Assembly: GCA_947593655.1 (NCBI GenBank)
Contig: CANQDS010000002.1
Coordinates: 19,151-83,150 of the forward strand
Reading direction: 5' to 3'
Length of the DNA: 64,000 bases
Origin: an uncultured Lachnospiraceae bacterium
Lineage (GTDB): Bacteria; Bacillota; Clostridia; Lachnospirales; Lachnospiraceae
In this document: one piece after another, positions 31,324 to 40,146 of the stretch
How the letters are laid out: each line of letters begins with the position of its first letter
Position numbering within the stretch: the stretch's first letter is position 1
Translations under genes and position numbers: made by a program
Notes under the pieces: generated by a model
The model's input: only the letters and a program-made list of their open reading frames with translations
Databases searched by the model: none
What the model was told of the DNA's origin: nothing

Positions 31324-31746
31324 ATGATTGAAATCATATGCGGCGAAAAAGGAAAGGGCAAAACAAAAGAACTGTTGACAAAGGTAAACGCTTCTGTCAA
31401 GACTGCGACGGGGAACGTCGTATATCTGGATAAGAGCCAGAAACATATGTATGAGCTGAGCAACAGGGTACGGCTGATCAATGTGATGGATTATCCGATT
31501 ACCAACTGTGAGGAGTTTTTAGGTTTCATTTGCGGCATTGTTTCACAGGACAATGATCTGGAAGAGATGTATCTGGACAGTTTTCTGACGATCGCAACGA
31601 TCTCGGAGGAAGCGGATATCGTAAACGCGATCGAGAAGCTGGATGTCATCAGTGAGAAATATAAAGTACGCTTCATCTTAAGCGTATCCAGGAACAAAGA
31701 GGATCTGCCGGAATGCGCGAAGGCGAAAGTCGTGATCTCTTTGTAA
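31324..31746 (+). CDS. Small P-loop protein, conserved hypothetical
   Basis: Walker A GEKGKGKT at N-terminus; 140 aa; plausible SD (AGGAGGAGAAG). Confidence 0.75.
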   Translation: MIEIICGEKGKGKTKELLTKVNASVKTATGNVVYLDKSQKHMYELSNRVRLINVMDYPITNCEEFLGFICGIVSQDNDLEEMYLDSFLTIATISEEADIVNAIEKLDVISEKYKVRFILSVSRNKEDLPECAKAKVVISL

Positions 31747-31769
31747 TACCGTAATACATTACATAGCGG

Positions 31770-31797
31770 ACGGGTGCTGGTGACAGCACCCGTTTTT
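31770..31797 (+). terminator. Rho-independent terminator
   Basis: ACGGGTGCTG-GTGA-CAGCACCCGT followed by TTTT. Confidence 0.85.
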
Positions 31798-31813
31798 GTC
31801 TGAAAAGGAGCCT

Positions 31814-31852
31814 GGTACTGTCCCGCGAACGAAGTGAGCGGATGACAGTACC
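31814..31852. repeat. Intergenic inverted repeat / hairpin
   Basis: GGTACTGTC CCGC GAACGAAGTGA GCGG AT GACAGTACC. Confidence 0.75.
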
Positions 31853-31909
31853 GGCATCCGACAGTCTGAGTCAGATCGAAAAACTTACGTTTATAGAGGA
31901 GGGTTTCTT

Positions 31910-34489
31910 ATGGCGGCATTTGACAGAGTATTATCGGGGATCCCGGAGATGGACCGGGCGCTGGACCATATCCGGCTCGGCGACAATGTTGTATGGCGTG
32001 TGGCGGATCTAAAGGAGCTGCAGCCGTTTCTGATCCCCTATGTCCGGCAGGCGGTTGCGGATCGCCGCAACGTGATCTATTTCCGGTTTGCGTCCCATGA
32101 ACCGCTGGTGCCAAAGCAGGAAGGGGTTAAGATCGTGCCGGTGGAGCTTTCCCACCGCTTTGAAAATTTCACGGTGGAGATCCACAACGTGATCGAACGC
32201 GAAGGAGAGGAGGCGTTCTACGTCTTTGACTGTCTCTCTGAACTGCAGACGGCGTGGGCGACGGATCTGATGATGGGGAATTTTTTCCGGGTTACCTGTC
32301 CGTACTTATTCCGGCTCAACACAGTCGCTTTTTTCCCGCTGATCCGCGGCAAACATTCGTTTAAGACCATTGCGCGCATCCGCGACACCACGCAGCTGTT
32401 TTTGGACGTCTACTCCGACGCCGGAGATATCTATGTGCGCCCGTTAAAGGTCTGGAACCGCTACTCGGAAACGATGTTCCTCCCGCACCGGTACGAACCG
32501 GAGAGCGGGCGTTTCTTCCCGCTGACCGAAGGGATCCAGGTCAGCAGCTTCTACCGGCTCTTAAACGGGGATCAGTCGATGGGCGACGAGGAAAATATGG
32601 ACAGCTGGGACCGGTTCTTTTCTATGGCGGAACAGATGTACCGGCAGGGAATGGACGTTTCGCAGGCGTGCGACCGGATCTGCGACATCATGATGAGCCG
32701 CGATTCCAAGATGCGCCGGATGATCAAGGAGAATTTCACGCCGGAAGACTATTTCCAGATCCGCAGCCGCATGGTCGGAACCGGAATGATCGGCGGGAAA
32801 GCCTGCGGGATGCTGCTTGCCAGAAAACTCATCGAAAATAAACGGCCGGATCTGTTCCGGCAGCTCGAGCCGCACGATTCGTTCTATATCGGCTCCGACG
32901 TGTTTTATTCGTATATCGTACACAATAATTTCTGGGAGCTGCGCATCCGCCAGCGGAAGCCGGAGGAGTATTTCAGCCTTGCCCCGGACTTCGCGGACTG
33001 CCTCAGAAAGGGAAAATTCACCGATACGCAGCGGGAGCAGTTCTGCCGCATTCTGGATTATTACGGGCAGTCGCCGGTCATCGTGCGCTCCAGCAGCATT
33101 TTGGAGGACGGGTTCGGAAATGCGTTTGCGGGCAAATACGATTCCGTTTTCTGCGCCAACAACGGCACGATGGAAGAGCGGCTGGAGGAATTTGAAGAGG
33201 CGGTGCGCACGGTCTATGCCAGCACCATGAGCGCTTCCGCATTGGATTACCGTTTGCGCCGCGGTCTGGAAGAGCGCGACGAACAGATGGCGCTTCTCGT
33301 GCAGCGCGTATCCGGCTCCCGTTATGAGAGTTTCTTTATGCCGGCGGCCGCGGGCGTCGGGTATTCCTACAGCCCGTACCGCTTCCTTGAATCCATCGAT
33401 CCCGGCGCGGGAATGCTGCGCCTTGTGATGGGGCTCGGAACCGGCGCGGTCGACCGTGCGCAGGGCTCTTATCCGCGCCTTGTCAGCCTCGATAAGCCGG
33501 CCGCGACAGCCGCCGTGACTTCCGCGCAGAAGCACCAGTTTTCCCAGCGGAAAGCGGATGTGATCAATATGGTTTCCGGGAAGCACGAAAGCCGGGAACT
33601 CGATGAACTGGAAAGCCAGCTTCCGCCGCACTTAAAAGCCGCGCTTTTGGAGCATGACCACGATACGGAGCGTATTTTCCGCAACCGCGGGCAGTACCGC
33701 AATATCCTTTTCATTTCCTGTGAAGGGCTGGTGAAAAACGAGCCGCTGATGCGCGCCATGAAGGAGATCCTCGCGCTGATCCAGGAAGCGTACCAGAATC
33801 CGGTGGATATTGAGTACACGATCAATCTCTCCGTCAGCGGGGATTATGTGATCAATCTGCTGCAATGCCGCCCGCTTCAGGTCGCAAAAGACACCAAGAA
33901 GATCACCGTTCCGGACAATCTGCCCGAAGAACGGATTTTCCTCGAATGCCGGAAGGCTTCCATGGGGCTTTCACGGGCGGAGCGCCTCGATTATATCGTA
34001 CTGGCGGACGCCGTATCCTATTACCGCATGGAATATAACGCCAAGCACCGCGTCGCGCGCGCACTCGGCGCGATCAACTGGCATTTCCGCAATCAGGGGA
34101 AAAACCTGATGCTTCTGGTGCCGGGGCGTGTCGGGACGTCGTCGCCGGAACTCGGCGTGCCGACTGTTTTTGCCGATATCAGCGAATTTTCCGTGATCTG
34201 CGAAGTCGCGGAAACGCGCGCCGGATACCAGCCGGAGCTTTCCTACGGGAGCCATATCTTTCAGGATCTCGTGGAGGCGGATATCCTCTACTGCGCCGTG
34301 TTCGACAATGAAAAGACTGTTCATTTCCGCCCGGAACTGTTAAAGGAACTGCCGAATCTCCTTCCGGAGATCGTTCCGCAGGAAGCGGAGCTGGCGTCCG
34401 TCCTCGGCGTTTATGATGTCTCGCAGAGGGGATGCATGATCTATCATGATATGGAGAAGCAGCATCTGCTGTGCGCGGTGCAGGAATAA
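31910..34489 (+). CDS. PEP/pyruvate-binding-domain protein (PEP synthase/PPDK N-terminal-like) with degenerate KaiC/RecA-like N-terminal domain
   Basis: N-term SGIPEMDRALDHIRLGDNVVWRV...EEAFYVFDCLSEL; later SPVIVRSSSILEDGFGNAFAGKYDSVFCAN typical of PPDK_N. Confidence 0.82.
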   Translation: MAAFDRVLSGIPEMDRALDHIRLGDNVVWRVADLKELQPFLIPYVRQAVADRRNVIYFRFASHEPLVPKQEGVKIVPVELSHRFENFTVEIHNVIEREGEEAFYVFDCLSELQTAWATDLMMGNFFRVTCPYLFRLNTVAFFPLIRGKHSFKTIARIRDTTQLFLDVYSDAGDIYVRPLKVWNRYSETMFLPHRYEPESGRFFPLTEGIQVSSFYRLLNGDQSMGDEENMDSWDRFFSMAEQMYRQGMDVSQACDRICDIMMSRDSKMRRMIKENFTPEDYFQIRSRMVGTGMIGGKACGMLLARKLIENKRPDLFRQLEPHDSFYIGSDVFYSYIVHNNFWELRIRQRKPEEYFSLAPDFADCLRKGKFTDTQREQFCRILDYYGQSPVIVRSSSILEDGFGNAFAGKYDSVFCANNGTMEERLEEFEEAVRTVYASTMSASALDYRLRRGLEERDEQMALLVQRVSGSRYESFFMPAAAGVGYSYSPYRFLESIDPGAGMLRLVMGLGTGAVDRAQGSYPRLVSLDKPAATAAVTSAQKHQFSQRKADVINMVSGKHESRELDELESQLPPHLKAALLEHDHDTERIFRNRGQYRNILFISCEGLVKNEPLMRAMKEILALIQEAYQNPVDIEYTINLSVSGDYVINLLQCRPLQVAKDTKKITVPDNLPEERIFLECRKASMGLSRAERLDYIVLADAVSYYRMEYNAKHRVARALGAINWHFRNQGKNLMLLVPGRVGTSSPELGVPTVFADISEFSVICEVAETRAGYQPELSYGSHIFQDLVEADILYCAVFDNEKTVHFRPELLKELPNLLPEIVPQEAELASVLGVYDVSQRGCMIYHDMEKQHLLCAVQE

Positions 34490-34709
34490 GGAAAGGATGT
34501 TATCAATCAAAAATGCACCTTATGATGATATATTGTTGATATTGTGGGGATTTCGCTCTCCCAACCAACGGTTGAGTGTGATCATTCTACCTGCAGTTCG
34601 TGTACAAAAACAGAGAAAGCTTGTAGAATACAGCATAAAAGGAGCGGTATATGCTGGGAAAATAATTATTTGAAACAAAAAAGTAAAACAGGCTTACGGA
34701 GGTAATACA

Positions 34710-35207
34710 ATGATTTCCTTGAGATGTATGGAAGATACAATGGAAGATTATACGGCAATGCGTAATTGGTTTTTGGAACCGGAACTTAAAGAGTGGGTAT
34801 GGTGCGATGAGAAAGGGGAACCGCCTGTTCCTCTGGAGCGGATTATTGATAAATACGGTTCCAGAATTAAGAATCCAACTGATGTATTTCCGTATTTCAT
34901 TTTAAGAGATGGGAAACCGATTGGCTTTATACAATATTATTTACACAATGAAACAACAATCGGTCTGGATATGTGGATCGGCGTTTTAAAAGAAAGAAAT
35001 AAGGGTTATGGCACCGAAGCGTTAAAGCAGATGGTACAGTTAATTCATCAAAAACATCCCCATGTGAAGGAGTTATTTATGGATCCGGAACCGCAAAATA
35101 AACGTGCTGTAAGATGTTACCAGAAAGCAGGATTTCAATATTCTGGTGAAATCATAGATGACGATGGTGATAAATGCCTGTTGCTGAAAATATGTTTTAA
35201 GGATTGA
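34710..35207 (+). CDS. GNAT family N-acetyltransferase (AAC(6')-like Acetyltransf_8 type)
   Basis: LDMWIGVLKERNKGYGTEALKQM; MDPEPQNKRAVRCYQKAGFQ. Confidence 0.85.
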   Translation: MISLRCMEDTMEDYTAMRNWFLEPELKEWVWCDEKGEPPVPLERIIDKYGSRIKNPTDVFPYFILRDGKPIGFIQYYLHNETTIGLDMWIGVLKERNKGYGTEALKQMVQLIHQKHPHVKELFMDPEPQNKRAVRCYQKAGFQYSGEIIDDDGDKCLLLKICFKD

Positions 35208-35261
35208 AGTGCATAAATTCTGGTTAATAGAACGGAAAAACTGTTTTGGAGGCATATTGTA

Positions 35262-36080
35262 ATGAATCAAATTGATACAGGAAAGTTTATTGCCGGCTGC
35301 AGAAAAGAAAAAGGATTGACGCAGGCTCAATTGGCGGAAAAATTAAACATTACCGACAGAGCTGTTTCTAAATGGGAAACAGGAAAATGTATGCCCGATT
35401 CATCTATCATGCTGGAACTTTGCAATATTTTAGGCATTACGGTCAATGAACTATTAAGCGGAGAGCGGATAGAAGGGAATCATTATGAAGAAAAAGCCAA
35501 TGAAAACCTCATCGAATTAAAAAGAAAAGATGAGAATAATATGAACAGAAATGCCATAATAGCAACAATATACACAATCGTTATGGTCATTGGTATTATG
35601 GTATGTTGTATATGTGATATTGCTATTTCGGGAGCCCTGACATGGTCGCTTATTGTACTTAGCTCTGTTCTGGTTGCATGGAGCATATCTTTTCCGGTTA
35701 TATTGTTGGGAAAGAAAGGGGTATTGACAGCGATGATTGCTATTAGTATTCTGATTGTACCATTTATGTACATATTAAGTATTTTGATAAAAGTCAATGA
35801 GGTATTCCGCATTGGTGCGATCATGTCGATGATTTCACTTGTATTTTTGTGGATCATTTATATGATATATCATCGACTGAGAGAACGAAAACTATTGGCG
35901 ACCGGCATTACGTTTTTATTTGCAATCCCGTTTACATTTTTGATAAATACTACATTGTCAAAAATGATTGGAGAGCCTGTAGTTGATGTCTGGGATATAT
36001 TATCGGTATTTATTCTGTTTATTATAGCAGCTGCTTTCATCATTGGAGATTATGCATGGAAAAAGGTTACTAGTCGGTAA
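35262..36080 (+). CDS. XRE-family helix-turn-helix regulator with C-terminal membrane domain
   Basis: IDTGKFIAGCRKEKGLTQAQLAEKLNITDRAVSKWETGKCMPDSSIMLELCNILGITVNELLSGE; several TM helices. Confidence 0.9.
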   Translation: MNQIDTGKFIAGCRKEKGLTQAQLAEKLNITDRAVSKWETGKCMPDSSIMLELCNILGITVNELLSGERIEGNHYEEKANENLIELKRKDENNMNRNAIIATIYTIVMVIGIMVCCICDIAISGALTWSLIVLSSVLVAWSISFPVILLGKKGVLTAMIAISILIVPFMYILSILIKVNEVFRIGAIMSMISLVFLWIIYMIYHRLRERKLLATGITFLFAIPFTFLINTTLSKMIGEPVVDVWDILSVFILFIIAAAFIIGDYAWKKVTSR

Positions 36081-36110
36081 GCTCTTTGTTGCTTCAAATG
36101 ATTAGGTTTG

Positions 36111-36785
36111 CTACTGATCAGTTTCTTTATCAGCATCTTCTAACAATGATGGTTCAATGAGGGCAACCAGAGTTTTAGGAAGACACTTGTTGGTGATATT
36201 TATATTTTGGCTTTTGTAAGTAAGCTGTGTGTATAAAGTGCTGCCAATCGGCTTTTTGAATATGGCAAATATTTTACCCGGAGGCTTCGGAACAATAGAA
36301 CGGATATCTTCGCTTAATACACTATTTGGAATATAGCAGCCTCCTTTTTCAATCAGACCGAGACAAGCAGTAGTAGTGCCGGTAACCTTTTCGGTATAAA
36401 GCTCTAAGTGGGAGCCGATATAGCTGCCAATCATTCTTGCTCTAGTATCAATATGCATAATTGTACTAAGCACTTTTAATTTTAGTTCCGTTGTATGGTT
36501 GTTTTTGAACGAAAAATCACGCTCACTTAATCGTTTGTTTAATGCATAACGATAGAAGTCATTAGCAGTTAATCCTTTTCTAAGGGTTACACCTGTAAAA
36601 TGTAAAAAATGATAGGAACGGAATTTTACCTCTGTAAAGCTTGAGAGGTTGTTTTCATCACGGTATACGAAAACAACTTGTTTTCCATCCAAGAATTTTT
36701 TATATGTATCAGCACAATTGCTGATAATGCGGATTGCTTCTGATTTGTTCATCTTATTAATCCTTATGTGAAAGTATTTTGACAA
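36111..36785 (-). CDS. PBECR4-like domain protein (putative Barnase/EndoU/ColicinE5/RelE-like nuclease superfamily)
   Basis: KFRSYHFLHFTGVTLRKGLTANDFYRYALNKRLSERDF; TELKLKVLSTIM; ACLGLIEKGGCYIPNSVLSEDIR. Confidence 0.65.
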   Translation of the reverse strand: MSKYFHIRINKMNKSEAIRIISNCADTYKKFLDGKQVVFVYRDENNLSSFTEVKFRSYHFLHFTGVTLRKGLTANDFYRYALNKRLSERDFSFKNNHTTELKLKVLSTIMHIDTRARMIGSYIGSHLELYTEKVTGTTTACLGLIEKGGCYIPNSVLSEDIRSIVPKPPGKIFAIFKKPIGSTLYTQLTYKSQNINITNKCLPKTLVALIEPSLLEDADKETDQ

Positions 36786-36791
36786 ATTTAA

Positions 36792-36830
36792 AAGGAAGGT
36801 TCTTCTGTCGCAACAGATGACACCTTCCTT
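36792..36830. terminator. Strong hairpin, possible bidirectional terminator/repeat end
   Basis: AAGGAAGGT ... TCTGT-CGCA-ACAGA ... ACCTTCCTT, two-tier stem. Confidence 0.55.
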
Positions 36831-36837
36831 TCGTGAC

Positions 36838-36945
36838 TGATTTTTCTGTTGTCCGCCAACTGATCGGCACCCGAAGTCCGATAAGCAATGCTGGTTTTTC
36901 CGTTGCCAGCCAACTGTCCGGCACCCGAAGTCCGGAAAGAATTTC
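36838..36945. repeat. Two tandem 54-bp imperfect repeats
   Basis: Both units contain GCCAACTG..CGGCACCCGAAGTCCG; minus-strand translation RTSGAGQLAGNGKT / RTSGADQLADNRKI. Confidence 0.75.
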
Positions 36946-37141
36946 GGATTTTATGTGTCAGTCCACATGACAAGCGTATAGCCTATCTACTAACTATAGT
37001 ATACACAGATAACACGAAATATGCAATGGTTTTATGAAAAAAAGCAGAATCCTGTGTTATAATTGGCATCAGGAAATTCAAGCCAGACTTACTCAGACGA
37101 GTGATGTAGAAGAACTAGATTGACGAGGTGCATTTTTTGCA

Positions 37142-37744
37142 CTAAAAATCGTCCGGCTCGATCTTTCGATCCTTGTAGTAATATTCCATATCCCGTTCAT
37201 TGATTTCCCGCAGGATTCTGGCTGGGTTTCCGACGGCGATGCTGTTTGCGGGGATGTCTTTCGTTACTACAGCTCCTGCGCCTATGACGCTGTTTTCGCC
37301 GATCGTGACACCGGGACAGATCGTTACATTTTCACCGATCCACACATTATCACCGATCGTCACATGATCGGTATACATAAGGCCTCTTAAGTCCGGACGG
37401 ATGGGATGCCCCACAGTAGCGATCGTGACAGCCGGTCCGAACATCACATTTTTACCGACAGTGATGAGGCCGTCATCCACAAAATTACAGTTGAAATTTA
37501 CATAGGTTCCCTCGCCTAAGGTGATGTGCTTCCCATAGCAGAAGTAGACAGGCGGTTCGATCCAGACTGTGCCGCTGTTTTCATTCAACATCTCCCTTTG
37601 AATACGAAACCGCTCCTCCAATGTATCCGGTGTGGTGGCGTTAAAGGCGATCATAAGCCGCTTTGCCTGATTTCGTTCTTCCGGCAGCCCTTCGCACATA
37701 TCGGTGAAGAGTCTGCCTGACATAATCCGTTCGTGCATGTTCAT
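37142..37744 (-). CDS. Sugar O-acetyltransferase (maltose/galactoside acetyltransferase-like)
   Basis: MNMHERIMSGRLFTDMCEGLPEERNQAKRLM; left-handed beta-helix hexapeptides; GENVTICPGVTIGENSVIGAGAVVTKDIP. Confidence 0.93.
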   Translation of the reverse strand: MNMHERIMSGRLFTDMCEGLPEERNQAKRLMIAFNATTPDTLEERFRIQREMLNENSGTVWIEPPVYFCYGKHITLGEGTYVNFNCNFVDDGLITVGKNVMFGPAVTIATVGHPIRPDLRGLMYTDHVTIGDNVWIGENVTICPGVTIGENSVIGAGAVVTKDIPANSIAVGNPARILREINERDMEYYYKDRKIEPDDF

Positions 37745-37823
37745 CGTGTTCCCTCCTAGTATTTTACTCGTTTTTTTACAGAATCATAAGTGATACCCAG
37801 CCGGCATATGCCGGCATGTCAAA

Positions 37824-39209
37824 TCATTTTGCATCTTCTTTTACCGTCAGGTTTTTTACCCATTTGTATTTTTTATAATGCCTGTACACAGCGGGCAGCT
37901 TGATCATTTCATCCAGATTGACGATCAGATATACCGCAGGCACAGGCAATTTCAGGACAAAGGCCGCAAGCATTCCCATCGGAACGGTAACACACCACAT
38001 CGTCACCGTGTCGCAGAGGAAACCGAATCCGACGTCTCCGCCCGCGCAGAAAATACCTCCTATCGTCGTGCTGTTGACGGATTTTCCGACCATGTAGCAG
38101 GAGCACATGACCAGCATCCATTTCAGATAATGGTCCGCTGCCGCGCTTAGATCGGTCACAGCAAAAATCAGAGGGCAGAGCGCCAGCAGTACGCCTCCCG
38201 ACGCAGCGCCGCATAGGACAGACAGCCTGCAGAGTCTGCCGCCGTATTCTTTGGCCTGATCAAGACGCCCCGCACCAAGCTCGTTTCCGACAATGATCCC
38301 GGCGCCGCTTCCCAGGCCGAGGCAGAAACAGGCAGCAAGATTTTTTACAATGCCGGAGATGGAGTTTGCCGCCACAGCGTCCGAACCAAGATGACCTATG
38401 ATCACGGAGTACATGCTAAATCCCACGCCCCAGACGATCTCATTACCCAGAACCGGCGTCGTGTACTTCCAAAAATCATCACGGAGCCGCGTATCGTCAT
38501 GCAGCAGAAAAGTGAATTTCAGTTTCACACGATCCTTTTTTGACGTTTCAAAAATGCATCATAAGGTTTCCAGCGCCCGCGCGATCACAGTGGCAAGCGC
38601 CGCTCCCGCGATTCCCAATCCCGGAACTCCCGGCAATCCGAAAATGAGGAGCGCATTCAGCGCAATATTGACGATCACACCGGCGGAGCTGATCAGGCTC
38701 GCCTTTGCCGCCCTTTTCGTATTCTTCAGAATACAGAGATAGATCTGCGAGATGCCTGTCAGAATGAATGACCATGATACCGTACGCAGATACGTTGCTC
38801 CGCCTTCGATCAGAGCCGCCTCGTTTGTGAAAATACGCATCAGCAAACCGGGGATACAAAGCCCGGCAGCAAAAAACAGGATCGAGACAGCGACGGTTAT
38901 TTTCATCACATACGCGAATATCCGTTCCACAGCCGCTATATCCTTTTTCCCCCAATACTGCGCCGCAAAAACAGACATGCCGATCGTCATCGCAGCCAGA
39001 ATGAGATTTTCCACAAACGCCACCTGACCGGCCAGCGATACCGCCGAAAGAGCGTCCTGCGTCAGCTTTCCCAGCATCAGCGCGTCGGAGGCGCTGACCA
39101 GAGCGAGCATGAACTGCTGAAAGGCGATCGGAAGCACAATGGTCAGCAGCCTCGTCAGAAAATCATCCGAAGATGGTTTGTTTTCTTTTTTTCCGAAATG
39201 ATATTTCAT
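37824..39209 (-). pseudogene. MATE family efflux transporter interrupted by a single in-frame TGA
   Basis: N-terminal half 38559-39209 and C-terminal half 37824-38528 are in the same frame: ...ARALETL*CIFETSKKDRVKLKFTFLL... Confidence 0.8.
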
Positions 39210-39226
39210 GAAAACCTTTCAACCTC

Positions 39227-40072
39227 TTAAAGTGAATGGAAAACCGGCTGCATCTTTTCATAGGTACAGAAGCTTTGGAAGCCGAGCTCGCGCAGCAGGT
39301 TTTTCGCCTCCCTGATGTATGTTCCAAGATGAGCCGGTGCGTGGCTGTCGCTACCGATCGTAAGGATGCTGCCGCCCAGATCTTTATATAAACGCAGAAT
39401 TTCTACTGACGGCATGGGTTCCGCAAGGCCGTAACGGTGGAACGAGGTATTCAGCTCGATGCCTTTGCCGTCGGCGATCACGGTTTTCAAAATCTCCGTA
39501 ATGAGAGGGCGTACTTTCTCAAAAGGATAGATACCGGCCTTGTCATAACGCTTGATGAGATCCAGATGCCCCAGAACACTATAATTTTTGTAGGCTTTTA
39601 CAACCTCCAGCATTTCCTCATAGTAGCGCTCATTGTACTCCTGCTGGGTGCGCCCCTGCTGGAAATCCTGCGTCCAGAACTCTTTATCCTCCACCTGATG
39701 GATGGACAGAATGATGAAATCGAACGGATAGCGGTGGAAGAGCGCCTCATATTGCGGGATGGTATGCGTCTGAACCCCGAATTCCAGACCGAGTTTTATT
39801 GTGATGGCATCCTTGTATTTTGCTTGAAGTTCCGCGATCTGCGCCGCATACCGCGGATAATCCACATTGGCGAACGGCTCGCCGTTACGGCAGCGGATCG
39901 CCTCGCCGCTGTCCCAATCCACCTTGATTCCATAGTCCACATGGTCGGTGATACAGATTTCATCCAGTCCCAGGGAAATGGCGTCACGGACTACATCCTC
40001 CATGGGATAGACGGAATCGTCGCTGTACTGTGTATGTACATGATAATCTGTAAGCGGGTAATCTGTATGCAT
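39227..40072 (-). CDS. PHP-domain histidinol-phosphatase-type (HisJ-like) phosphoesterase
   Basis: DYHVHTQYSDDS; EICITDHVDYG; LGHLDLIKRYDKAG; TIGSDSHAPAHLG. Confidence 0.88.
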   Translation of the reverse strand: MHTDYPLTDYHVHTQYSDDSVYPMEDVVRDAISLGLDEICITDHVDYGIKVDWDSGEAIRCRNGEPFANVDYPRYAAQIAELQAKYKDAITIKLGLEFGVQTHTIPQYEALFHRYPFDFIILSIHQVEDKEFWTQDFQQGRTQQEYNERYYEEMLEVVKAYKNYSVLGHLDLIKRYDKAGIYPFEKVRPLITEILKTVIADGKGIELNTSFHRYGLAEPMPSVEILRLYKDLGGSILTIGSDSHAPAHLGTYIREAKNLLRELGFQSFCTYEKMQPVFHSL

Positions 40073-40104
40073 AAAAGCCTCCTTGACACAGCAGAAATTC
40101 TTAA

Positions 40105-40116
40105 CTATAATTATAG
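40105..40116. promoter_or_regulatory. Palindrome in divergent promoter region (PHP / AraC)
   Basis: Perfect 12-bp palindrome CTATAATTATAG containing TATAAT. Confidence 0.45.
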
Positions 40117-40146
40117 AGTGATTTTTACGGAATTTCTATCATAATT

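Noticed and set aside
32561-33631. 356-aa antisense ORF inside the PEP-synthase-like gene
   Set aside because: Fully overlaps a strongly supported plus-strand gene; His/Arg-rich composition is typical of a shadow ORF.
34446-34673. 75-aa ORF after the PEP-synthase-like gene (internal MLSIKNAPYDDILLILWGFRSPNQRLS...)
   Set aside because: No recognisable family; starts inside the upstream gene; probably noncoding or a degraded remnant.
36838-36945. Possible CRISPR-like repeats
   Set aside because: Only two directly adjacent units with no unique spacers and no cas genes.
36788-36973. 61-aa minus-strand ORF across the 54-bp repeats
   Set aside because: Reported as a repeat rather than a gene; repeat differences are not clearly synonymous-biased and a hairpin overlaps its end.
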